From JAGNKE01 sp965230245 (GTDB taxonomy: Bacteria; Pseudomonadota; Alphaproteobacteria; Micavibrionales; Micavibrionaceae): a stretch of DNA of 64,000 nt. Positions 26,651 through 34,835 of the stretch are shown in pieces (position 1 is the stretch's first letter; each line of letters starts with the position of its first letter). The stretch is from contig OZ246000.1 in assembly GCA_965230245.1 (NCBI GenBank), positions 1,178,001-1,242,000 on the forward strand, written 5' to 3'. The notes under the pieces were generated by a model, which saw only the letters and a list, made by a program, of their open reading frames with translations, made no database searches and was not told the DNA's origin. A program made the position numbers and the translations under genes.

Positions 26651-27435
26651 CTACTCAAATCTTCTTTGGCAAGGTGATGCACAAACGCCTGATTCCGAAA
26701 GAAAACCTATTTACCTACGGCATTTATTACATCGCCTCACCGCTCTCAAAACTGCAGGAATTCGCTCTCGATAAATTTCGGTTTGGTGTCAATAAATCAG
26801 GTTTGATGTCCTTTAAGGACAAGGATCACGGGCCCTGTAACGGCAAACCTTTGGAGCCGTGGGCGAGAAATATTCTCGAAGAATACGGCATCACCCAAGC
26901 AGACGGGGGCATCATGTTGGTCACTATGCCGCGCGTCATGGGATATGTCTTTAACCCCGTCAGTTTCTGGCTCTGCCATGACAAAAACGAAAGCCTCCGC
27001 GCCGTTCTTTGCGAAGTACATAACACATTCGGCGAGCGCCACACTTATTTATGCGCCCACGCAGATCACCGCCCGATCAACCGTGATGATATCCTCGAAG
27101 CGCAGAAAGTTTTCCACGTTTCTCCGATGCTCAAACGCGAAGGGCGCTACACATTTCGCTTTGATACGCATGACGATAAATTCGGCGTCTGGATAGATTA
27201 CTTCAACGCCGATGGCGATAAACAGCTCATAACATCTTTGATCGGCAAGATGCTGCCTTATAATGAAAAAACCTATGCACGCGCCTTCTGGAGATATCCG
27301 CTGGTTACACTGAAAGCGATCATGCTGATTCACTGGCAGGCCATCAAAATTCTGTCCAAAGGCATAAAATACATTCGAAGACCCGAGCAAAAACCCGAAC
27401 GGGTCAGCGCCACAAAAAATCTTACAAAAATTTAA
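26641..27435 (+). CDS. DUF1365 family protein
   Basis: About 264 residues with the family motifs FFGKVMHKRLIPKENLFTYG at the start, MPRVMGYVFNPVSFWLCHD, EVHNTFGERHTYL and FHVSPM. The biochemical role of DUF1365 is not firmly known; it travels with Cfa and the COG2907 oxidoreductase. The start is set at the ATG overlapping the previous stop by 10 bases (an ATGA overlap two codons later is equally possible); the longer upstream frame is not needed. Confidence 0.92.
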   Translation: MEMTTQIFFGKVMHKRLIPKENLFTYGIYYIASPLSKLQEFALDKFRFGVNKSGLMSFKDKDHGPCNGKPLEPWARNILEEYGITQADGGIMLVTMPRVMGYVFNPVSFWLCHDKNESLRAVLCEVHNTFGERHTYLCAHADHRPINRDDILEAQKVFHVSPMLKREGRYTFRFDTHDDKFGVWIDYFNADGDKQLITSLIGKMLPYNEKTYARAFWRYPLVTLKAIMLIHWQAIKILSKGIKYIRRPEQKPERVSATKNLTKI

Positions 27436-27503
27436 TTATAAAGTAAGCCACACTTTATATGTCCTGAGTTATATTTTTGAAATGACTGCAAAGAGATAAT
27501 TAC

Positions 27504-28664
27504 ATGCTAACCAATATTGTATTGAATACATTCCTGAAAAAACTCGAAGGAATTGAATACGGCTCCATGAAGGTAACAACGCCTGACGGAGTTACGCGTT
27601 TTTTTGAAGGCCCGAAAGAGGGGCCCGCTGCTGATATTGAAATTAATCGTTGGAGCGTTATTACCAACCTTGCCCGTAAAGGCGATATCGGTTTTGCCGA
27701 AGATTACCGTGACGGATATTGGAACAGCTCGGATCTGGAAGCTTTGATAGAAGTAGCGCTGGCCAACCGCTCGGCGTTCCAGTCATACGTACTGGGAAAA
27801 AAATTCTCGCGCTTTATATCCATGCTCAGCTACCTGACGCGATTGAACACGATGCAGGGCAGCCGCAAAAACATTCATGCGCATTATGATCTCGGAAATG
27901 AGTTTTACAAGCTCTGGCTTGACGAAACCATGACGTACTCGGCCGCCATATATCAAAACGACAATACGCCTTTGAAGGTTGCACAGGACGCCAAATACGA
28001 CCGTATCATTGACCGCATGGAAACGGGGTCCGGTCGTGTACTTGAAGTCGGCTGCGGTTGGGGCGGTTTTGCCGATCGCGCCGTCAGCCGTGGTGACTAT
28101 GACATCAAGGGGATAACGCTTTCTACCGAGCAAAAGGAGTTCGCAAAACAAAGACTCCAGGATAAAGCCGACATCGCGCTCGAAGATTACCGCCTGCAAA
28201 ACGGCAAGTATGACCGCATCGTCTCAATCGAAATGTTCGAAGCCGTAGGTGAAAAATTCTGGCCTGTCTATTTCAACAAACTCGGCAACCTTCTGGATAA
28301 GAAAGGCAAGGCCGTCATTCAGACCATCACGATTGACGATAATGATTTCGAAACATACCGCCGTGGCGGAGACTTCGTGAGAACCTATATTTTTCCCGGT
28401 GGCATGCTCCCCAGCCGCACAAAATTCCGCGAGCAAGCCGAAAGTGCAGGATTAAAAGTCGGCGGAGAATATATGTTCGGGCAGGATTACGCCCGCACAC
28501 TTTCCGAATGGCTGAAAAACTTCGAGGCTAACAGCACAAAAATCAAATCACTGGGTTTTGATGAAGGTTTTATGCGACTGTGGCGCTTTTATCTTGCCGC
28601 CTGCGCAGCCGGATTTAAAACAGGACGCACCGATGTGATGCAGGTCGAGGTGGCTCATGCTTAA
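27504..28664 (+). CDS. cfa: Cyclopropane-fatty-acyl-phospholipid synthase family
   Basis: 386 residues, SAM-dependent methyltransferase acting on unsaturated acyl chains. Motifs: HYDLGNEFYKLWLDETMTYSAAIY, the SAM site VLEVGCGWGGFADRAVSRG, GITLSTEQKEFAKQRL, YDRIVSIEMFEAVGEKFW, and GGMLPSRTKF. Within this type of operon the relatives may build methylated or furan-type fatty acids rather than plain cyclopropanes; sequence alone cannot tell. A spacer of 68 bases precedes it, the largest within the first half of the operon. Confidence 0.95.
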   Translation: MLTNIVLNTFLKKLEGIEYGSMKVTTPDGVTRFFEGPKEGPAADIEINRWSVITNLARKGDIGFAEDYRDGYWNSSDLEALIEVALANRSAFQSYVLGKKFSRFISMLSYLTRLNTMQGSRKNIHAHYDLGNEFYKLWLDETMTYSAAIYQNDNTPLKVAQDAKYDRIIDRMETGSGRVLEVGCGWGGFADRAVSRGDYDIKGITLSTEQKEFAKQRLQDKADIALEDYRLQNGKYDRIVSIEMFEAVGEKFWPVYFNKLGNLLDKKGKAVIQTITIDDNDFETYRRGGDFVRTYIFPGGMLPSRTKFREQAESAGLKVGGEYMFGQDYARTLSEWLKNFEANSTKIKSLGFDEGFMRLWRFYLAACAAGFKTGRTDVMQVEVAHA

Positions 28665-29190
28665 AAAACTCATTCGCGCTGTGACCTTATGCGTTTTCAT
28701 AGGATCATTCCTCTCCACAGGTGCGGCGCGTGCTTCGGACTATTTGGCCGAGCACGTGCCAAACTCCGCCCTGGTCGGAGAGGCGCGCCTGACAAAATGG
28801 TTCTGGGATATCTACGATGCTCGTCTTTATGCACCCGAAGGAAGATGGGCACCTGACAAACCCTTCGCTTTATCCATTTCTTATCTGAGAGAAGTCTCCG
28901 GAAAAAAAATCGCGGACTCATCTGCAGAGGAAATCAGAAAGCTCGGTTTTAAGGATGAAGTACAACTCGCAATTTGGCATAGTCAGATGCGTAAAATATT
29001 TCCCGATGTAAACAAGGACACGGTTCTGACAGGTGTCCTGACAGAAGATGGGACTTCACTCTTTTTCAAAAATCGCGAGTACGTCGGCAGTATCAAGGAC
29101 AAGGACTTCGGCAAATACTTCTTCGACATCTGGCTCAGCCGAAAAACAAGCGAACCTGCAATGCGCAGAAAGCTTCTGGGGGAGTCATGA
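28657..29190 (+). CDS. Chalcone isomerase-like periplasmic protein
   Basis: 177 residues with a signal peptide (VTLCVFIGSFLSTGAARA) and the chalcone-isomerase-like domain: ALVGEARLTKWFWDIYDARLYAPEG, LSISYLREVSGKKIADSSAEEI, and a late FFKNREYVGSIKDKDFGKYFFDIWL. Bacterial members do not isomerise chalcones and may bind fatty acids. Coupled at both ends (overlap of 8 and 4 bases), it belongs to the lipid module. Confidence 0.88.
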   Translation: MLKKLIRAVTLCVFIGSFLSTGAARASDYLAEHVPNSALVGEARLTKWFWDIYDARLYAPEGRWAPDKPFALSISYLREVSGKKIADSSAEEIRKLGFKDEVQLAIWHSQMRKIFPDVNKDTVLTGVLTEDGTSLFFKNREYVGSIKDKDFGKYFFDIWLSRKTSEPAMRRKLLGES

Positions 29191-30518
29191 CGGATGTTCG
29201 GGCAATCCCGAGAAAGCAGCTTTTCCAATATGGTTTTCTGGCTCTTCCGATGGCATTCGCGGGGCTACCGTTATATCTTCACGCCCCTGACTTTTTCACC
29301 CGCGACCTAAGTGCTGACATCGGCATTATTGGTGCAATCCTGATCTTCATTCGCCTGTTTGACGCAGTACAAGACCCTTACATCGGCTATCTTTCCGACA
29401 GATTTCCTCAGAAACGTTTCGGGTTTCTGATGATCGGGGCGGTATTTCTATCAATGGGCATGGCGGGGTTGTTTGCCGTGCCGCAAAACCCTTTGCCCTT
29501 ATTTGTGTCCTTTGGATTGAGCATGCTGCTCGCCACAACAGGGTTTAGCATCGTGGCGATCAATATCAACACAATTGGCGGTCTGTGGCATAACGATAAA
29601 ACGCAGCGTACCCGCATCACCGGCTGGCGCGAAGCATTCGGACTAGGCGGGTTGGTGAGCGCAGCGATCCTGCCCCAGGCGCTGCAAAAATATTACCCTG
29701 CTGAGACTTCATTTCTAATTCTGTTTCTGGCCTTCATCGTCTTGCTCTCGATAGCGCTCGTTCTTTTTTATGCGGCACTTAAAAACATTCCTGAAAAAGT
29801 CGCACAAAAAGAAGCAGGAGAAACCTCAAAATTTCTCCTCTTCAATTTGTTATGGGGGCGGGAAACACGGTTTTTCTCCGTATGCTTTCTGACCCATATT
29901 GCTGCGGCAATGCCGGCCGTTCTGGTTCTGTTTTTCATCAAGGATTACCTGCAAGCTGAATCTATGACGGGCCTGTTCCTCCTCTTCTACTTTCTATCAG
30001 GGGCACTTTTCATGGGCGGATGGATCAAGGCGTCCGACAAATACGGCAAGGAAAACGCATGGCTCGCATCAATGGTACTCGCAGTCGTCACATTCTTCTG
30101 GGCATTTTTGCTGCAGCCCGGTGACGTTTACGCATTCATGATCATCTGCCTTCTCAGCGGGATCGCCTTCGGTGCCGACCTCGCGCTGCCGCCGTCTATC
30201 ATGGCCGACCGCATTGAAAACAACGACCACGAAAGTAAAGCCTCACAATACTTTGCGCTGCTTTCTTTTATCCCGAAATTCGCCTTCGCGATGACAAGCG
30301 GAATTGCATTGCTAACACTCGACATTTTTAATTTTCAGCCGGGCGAAGAAAACACCTCACAGGCACTGACCACACTGGTGACATTCTACGCATTGATTCC
30401 CTGCATCATAAAATTACTGGCGGCATGGAGCCTCTTTTCCATGCAACGAACCGAAAGGAAATCTCATGAAAACGATAAAAGGAGCCTTGCTTATGGCACT
30501 TATGACGCTACTCACTAG
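29187..30518 (+). CDS. MFS transporter of the GPH/MelB-like group
   Basis: 443 residues with about 12 membrane segments. The conserved loop after TM2 reads FDAVQDPYIGYLSDRFPQKRFGFLM, characteristic of the MFS_2 (sugar:cation/lipid) group; the partner loop ADLALPPSIMADRIENND is also present. Related carriers include lysophospholipid transporters, which would suit the operon. The stop lies 52 bases inside the next gene. Confidence 0.9.
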   Translation: MTDVRAIPRKQLFQYGFLALPMAFAGLPLYLHAPDFFTRDLSADIGIIGAILIFIRLFDAVQDPYIGYLSDRFPQKRFGFLMIGAVFLSMGMAGLFAVPQNPLPLFVSFGLSMLLATTGFSIVAININTIGGLWHNDKTQRTRITGWREAFGLGGLVSAAILPQALQKYYPAETSFLILFLAFIVLLSIALVLFYAALKNIPEKVAQKEAGETSKFLLFNLLWGRETRFFSVCFLTHIAAAMPAVLVLFFIKDYLQAESMTGLFLLFYFLSGALFMGGWIKASDKYGKENAWLASMVLAVVTFFWAFLLQPGDVYAFMIICLLSGIAFGADLALPPSIMADRIENNDHESKASQYFALLSFIPKFAFAMTSGIALLTLDIFNFQPGEENTSQALTTLVTFYALIPCIIKLLAAWSLFSMQRTERKSHENDKRSLAYGTYDATH

Positions 30519-31002
30519 CTGCGCGGGGCCGAACCTCAAACACTATGAAGGCACGGAGCCGAACGTAAATCTTGAAGAATTCTTCAACGGGCCGATTAAG
30601 GCATGGGGCGTGATTCAGGACCGCAAAGGCCACGTCACAAGGAAATTCGACGTTGATATGGTTGGCACCTGGGAAGGGGACACGGGAACACTTGAAGAGA
30701 AATTCCGCTACTACGACGGCGAAACCGATGAGCGTATCTGGACCATCAAAAAACTCGGCGACAACAAATATCAAGGTTCGGCCGATGACATCGTTGGAAA
30801 AGCGGACGGTGAAACAAAAGGCAATGCCGTTCGTTGGAGCTATCAAATGGATCTCACCGTGGACGGTAGCACATACCGCATAACATTCGATGACTGGATG
30901 TTCCAGATGAACGACGGCGTTTTGATCAACCGCTCCTACCTGAAAAAATTCGGATTTACGGTCGCCGAACTCACGCTCTTTATGCAGAAACAGGACAAAT
31001 AA
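30466..31002 (+). CDS. DUF3833 lipoprotein
   Basis: 178 residues with lipobox LLTSC (Cys 19). The mature part has the DUF3833 pattern: FFNGPIKAWGVIQDRKGHVTRKFDVDMVGTW in pieces, EKFRYYDGETDERIW, and MFQMNDGVLINRSYLKKFG. Lipocalin-like fold is presumed. It overlaps the transporter before it and shares one base with the SDR start after it. Confidence 0.88.
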   Translation: MKTIKGALLMALMTLLTSCAGPNLKHYEGTEPNVNLEEFFNGPIKAWGVIQDRKGHVTRKFDVDMVGTWEGDTGTLEEKFRYYDGETDERIWTIKKLGDNKYQGSADDIVGKADGETKGNAVRWSYQMDLTVDGSTYRITFDDWMFQMNDGVLINRSYLKKFGFTVAELTLFMQKQDK

Positions 31003-31760
31003 TGGACACCGTTAAGGGCAAAACAATTTGGATCATCGGCGCAAGCAGCGGAATAGGAGAGGCACTGGCCAGACACCTTGACCATCTGGGCGCAAATCTC
31101 ATTTTATCCGCTCGCGGCGAAGACAAACTGAACACTGTTAAAAATACGCTAAATGGTGAACATCTGGTTGTCCCGCTGGACGTCTCGGATATTCAGTCTT
31201 TGCAAGATACGACGAAAAAAATCTCTGAAGAAAAAAACAAAATCGACTCGGCCATCGCATTGGCGGCTATTTATGATCCGGGACTAATCGCCGATATGGA
31301 TATGCAAGCTGCCTCCAAAATCGTAGATGTAAATCTGAAAGGGATCATGAACGTGACAAGTGTCATTATGCCGATCCTGAAAGAGCAAGGTACAGGACAA
31401 CTTGTCCTCTGCGGCAGTGTCGCAGGCTACGTCGGTCTGCCGAACGCGCAGCCCTACAGCGCAACCAAAGCCGCAGTCATGAACTTCGCCCAGTCCTTGT
31501 ATATAGAAACAAAAGATAGTGGTGTGGACGTCAAGCTCATCAGCCCCGGTTTTGTTGAAACCCCTATGACGGATAAAAATGATTTCGACATGCCGATGAT
31601 CATCAAGCCTGAGCAAGCGGCCGAGGCGATTGCAAAAGGCTTGCTGCAAAAAGGCTTTGAAATCCACTTCCCTAAAAAATTCACGTTTTTAATGAAGGTG
31701 CTGCGCTTATTGCCGCACCCGCTTTACTTCTCACTGGCAAAAAGGATGGTTAAAAAATGA
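31002..31760 (+). CDS. Short-chain dehydrogenase/reductase (first)
   Basis: 252 residues, classical SDR: cofactor motif GASSGIGEALARH (about 13-25), the catalytic Ser in LVLCGSVAGYVG, and YSATK with catalytic Tyr and Lys. An LISPGFVETPMT motif follows. The C-terminus has a basic, hydrophobic tail suggesting membrane contact. NAD(P)H-dependent; substrate probably a lipid or aldehyde given the operon. Coupled to the second SDR through an ATGA overlap. Confidence 0.92.
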   Translation: MDTVKGKTIWIIGASSGIGEALARHLDHLGANLILSARGEDKLNTVKNTLNGEHLVVPLDVSDIQSLQDTTKKISEEKNKIDSAIALAAIYDPGLIADMDMQAASKIVDVNLKGIMNVTSVIMPILKEQGTGQLVLCGSVAGYVGLPNAQPYSATKAAVMNFAQSLYIETKDSGVDVKLISPGFVETPMTDKNDFDMPMIIKPEQAAEAIAKGLLQKGFEIHFPKKFTFLMKVLRLLPHPLYFSLAKRMVKK

Positions 31761-32497
31761 GCAATCAAAAAACACCGATCATCATCATGGGCGCACATGG
31801 CGGAATAGGTGCTGCAATAACGGATATGCTGCTGGATCGGGGCGAAAACCTGATCCTGACTGCACGTGATGCATCGTCGCTGTCCGAATATAAAGACCGT
31901 GATGACGTGGCAATTTGCGAACTTGATGTCACCGAACCTGACTCCGAAGGCTTTAAGGACTTCATCGAAAAAGCCAAGGAAAACGGTGTAAAGGGGCTGG
32001 CTTATTGCGTCGGCTCAATCGACCTCAAACCCTTGAAGGCTGCTAAAGACGAAGACTTCCTCAAAAGCTTTGATCTGAACCTTCTCGGCATTGTTCGTGT
32101 CTTACGCGCCCTTGAAAAAGAATTGAAAACCTCAAACGCAAGCGTGGTCATGTTCTCGACCATTGCCGTACAGCAAGGCTTCATGAACCACAGCATCATC
32201 AGCGCATCCAAAGGCGCGGTAGAAGGGCTGACAAAATCTCTGGCCGCTGAATGGGCGCCGAAAGTGCGCGTAAATTGCATCGCGCCTAGCCTAACCGATA
32301 CCGCGATTGCCAAGCCGCTCACATCATCGGAGCAAATGGCGACTGCGATTGCCAATATGCACCCCATACCGCGCCTTGGAAAACCTGAGGACAGTGCGGC
32401 TGTCGCGGCCATGCTGATCAGCGAGGATGCGGGCTGGATCACCGGACAGATTTTCCATGTTGACGGCGGACGCAGCACGCTCAGAACCAAAGGCTAA
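31757..32497 (+). CDS. Short-chain dehydrogenase/reductase (second)
   Basis: 246 residues with MGAHGGIGAAITDMLL in the cofactor loop and CIAPSLTDTAIAKPL, WITGQIFHVDGGRS typical of FabG-like SDRs. At the catalytic tyrosine position the sequence reads ISASKGAVEG with no tyrosine (usual YSASK), so activity may be altered or rely on another residue. This is an oddity worth noting; the paired SDR upstream is intact. Confidence 0.9.
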   Translation: MSNQKTPIIIMGAHGGIGAAITDMLLDRGENLILTARDASSLSEYKDRDDVAICELDVTEPDSEGFKDFIEKAKENGVKGLAYCVGSIDLKPLKAAKDEDFLKSFDLNLLGIVRVLRALEKELKTSNASVVMFSTIAVQQGFMNHSIISASKGAVEGLTKSLAAEWAPKVRVNCIAPSLTDTAIAKPLTSSEQMATAIANMHPIPRLGKPEDSAAVAAMLISEDAGWITGQIFHVDGGRSTLRTKG

Positions 32498-32517
32498 CCC
32501 TAATGAGGACAAGAAAA

Positions 32518-33150
32518 ATGAAACCTTTCAAATCGGTCATAGCAATTATAGGAGTTCTCATCATGACAGGCTGTTCCGTCTTCGGCGAAACCGATGTTGA
32601 AAAACCCGATTACAGCGTCGTTCTAAAAGATTACGCGTTCGAAATCCGTGAATATCCCGCGCTCGTCATGGTCAGCACGGAAAGTCAGGGAGACTATGAC
32701 GAAACATCGAACGCATCCTTCAACCGCCTGTTTGATTATATCTCCGGCGAGAATATCGGCAGCAGCAAGGTCGAAATGACGGCTCCCGTTATGATGGAAG
32801 AAACATCACAAAAAATAGAAATGACCGCCCCTGTTCTCATGAGCGAAAAGGACAAAAACTGGAAAATGTCGTTCCTCCTGCCTTCGGAATATACATTCGA
32901 AACAGCTCCGAAACCCACCAATGAAAAAGTCTATCTTGAAAAAACAGCGCCGAAAAAAGTCGCCGTCCTGACATTTTCCGGCCTGCTGAGAAAGAAAAAG
33001 ATAAACGACATGCGAAAAGAGCTTGAAAAATGGATGGATGAAAAAGGCTACGAATATGATGCCGAAGACTACAAAGCCGCAGGGTACAATCCGCCATGGA
33101 CAATACCGGCATTGCGCAGGAATGAAATTATCATCCCGATAAAGGAATAG
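32518..33150 (+). CDS. SOUL-family heme-binding lipoprotein
   Basis: 210 residues with lipobox LIMTGC and the SOUL pattern: YSVVLKDYAFEIREYPALVMV, SFNRLFDYISGEN, KVEMTAPVMME, IEMTAPVLMSE, and a C-terminal GYNPPWTIPALRRNEIIIPI. SOUL proteins bind heme or tetrapyrrole and in bacteria often sit in photo-oxidative stress loci. The start is set at the ATG after GAGGA; another ATG lies five codons upstream. Confidence 0.93.
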   Translation: MKPFKSVIAIIGVLIMTGCSVFGETDVEKPDYSVVLKDYAFEIREYPALVMVSTESQGDYDETSNASFNRLFDYISGENIGSSKVEMTAPVMMEETSQKIEMTAPVLMSEKDKNWKMSFLLPSEYTFETAPKPTNEKVYLEKTAPKKVAVLTFSGLLRKKKINDMRKELEKWMDEKGYEYDAEDYKAAGYNPPWTIPALRRNEIIIPIKE

Positions 33151-33162
33151 GGAGCGCCGCCG

Positions 33163-34692
33163 ATGACAAGAGCGCTGCGCCTCATCCTCGGCGACCAACT
33201 CAGCCGTGATATTTCGAGCCTTTCCGACTGCACAAAAACAAAGGATACCATCCTGATGTGCGAGGTCTGGGAAGAGGCGACCTACGTCAAACATCACAAG
33301 AAAAAAATTGCCTTTCTGTTTTCCGCGATGCGCCACTTTGCCGAAGACCTAAAGCAAGACAATTACGATGTCCGTTACACCAAACTGGATGATGAAGATA
33401 ATGCTGGCTCATTCCGCGCGGAAATCGAACGCGCCGTCAAAGACCTGAAGCCCGAAAAAATCATCGTCACCTTCCCCGGCGAATATCGTGTGTTAGAGGA
33501 CATGAAAACATGGGAAAAGGACTTCGATATCCCCGTAGAGATCAGGGATGATGATCGCTTTTTGAGCAATCTCGAAGATTTTAAATCATGGGCAAAGGGC
33601 AAAAAACAGCTGCGCATGGAAAACTTCTACCGCGACATGCGCAAAAAATACGACATTCTGCTGGATGATAACGGCGAACCGGAAGGCGGCAAGTGGAATC
33701 TGGATGCAGAAAACCGTCAGCCGCCGAAGGAAAAAATGGACATCCCGCCGCCGTTTAAATCTGACCCTGACGATATAACAAAAGACGTGCTGAAATTAGT
33801 CGGCGAACGTTTCGAAGACCACTTCGGTGATTTGGAACCCTTCCACTTCGCCGTTACGCGAAAAGACGCACTCAAAGCCCTCGACCATTTCATCAAGCAT
33901 CGCCTCGAAAACTTCGGCACCTATCAGGACGCGATGGTCGAGGGCGAGCCGTGGATGTACCACTCCCATCTCAGCTTTTATCTAAATTGCGGCCTCCTGA
34001 ACCCAAGGGAAGTCATCCGAAAAGCCGAAGACGCCTACGCCGACAACAACGCGCCCCTAAACGCGGTCGAAGGCTTCATCCGTCAAATTCTCGGCTGGCG
34101 CGAATACGTGCGTGGAATTTACTGGCTGAAAATGCCGAGCTACGAAAGTGAAAACAAATTGATGGCGCGCCGCAAGCTTCCTGAGTTTTTCTGGGATGGA
34201 AAAACCAAGATGAACTGCATGCGCCAGTGCATCCTCGAAACAAAAGAAAATGCCTACGCGCACCATATCCAGCGCCTGATGGTGCTCGGAAACTTCTGTT
34301 TGATCGCGGGCATTGATCCGAAATACGTGAATGAATGGTATCTGATTGTCTACGCCGACGCTTATGAATGGGTGGAAATGCCAAACGTCTCGGGCATGAT
34401 CCTCTACGCTGACGACGGCTACCTCGCCAGCAAGCCTTACGCCGCCAGCGGTGCCTATATCAATCGCATGTCGGATTATTGCAAAAACTGCTCGTATAAG
34501 ATTTCAAAGAAAAACGGCCCCGAAGCGTGCCCGTTTAACTACCTGTACTGGGATTTCTTCATCCGCCACGAAGACAAGTTCGAGGGCCAAAATCCGCGCC
34601 TGAACCGCACCTATGCAACACTCAAAAAATTCGATGACGAAAAAATCGCGGCGATCAAAGACGATTCTCGCCGCTTTCTGAACTCTATCTAA
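33163..34692 (+). CDS. FeS-type bacterial cryptochrome/photolyase
   Basis: 509 residues of the FeS-BCP (PhrB/CryB) group. N-terminal Rossmann domain begins LRLILGDQLSRDISSL; the C-terminal catalytic domain contains VEGFIRQILGWREYVRGIYW, and four cysteines set to hold a 4Fe-4S cluster (in NCMRQCI, YCKNCSY and ACPFN). These enzymes repair (6-4) photoproducts or act as light sensors and bind FAD plus a lumazine antenna. Last gene of the operon, 13 bases after the SOUL gene. Confidence 0.95.
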   Translation: MTRALRLILGDQLSRDISSLSDCTKTKDTILMCEVWEEATYVKHHKKKIAFLFSAMRHFAEDLKQDNYDVRYTKLDDEDNAGSFRAEIERAVKDLKPEKIIVTFPGEYRVLEDMKTWEKDFDIPVEIRDDDRFLSNLEDFKSWAKGKKQLRMENFYRDMRKKYDILLDDNGEPEGGKWNLDAENRQPPKEKMDIPPPFKSDPDDITKDVLKLVGERFEDHFGDLEPFHFAVTRKDALKALDHFIKHRLENFGTYQDAMVEGEPWMYHSHLSFYLNCGLLNPREVIRKAEDAYADNNAPLNAVEGFIRQILGWREYVRGIYWLKMPSYESENKLMARRKLPEFFWDGKTKMNCMRQCILETKENAYAHHIQRLMVLGNFCLIAGIDPKYVNEWYLIVYADAYEWVEMPNVSGMILYADDGYLASKPYAASGAYINRMSDYCKNCSYKISKKNGPEACPFNYLYWDFFIRHEDKFEGQNPRLNRTYATLKKFDDEKIAAIKDDSRRFLNSI

Positions 34693-34835
34693 AAAGTTGA
34701 AGACCTTTTAAATGCGCCGGAACTCTATGATTTTGAGGGCAATACCCGCTAAAAACCCCTTTTTTGCTGTTTTTTTTGAAAAAAAAAGGCATGGTATGCA
34801 AAAATAGGGCTTAAGAAAGCGGATATGGGTGATCC

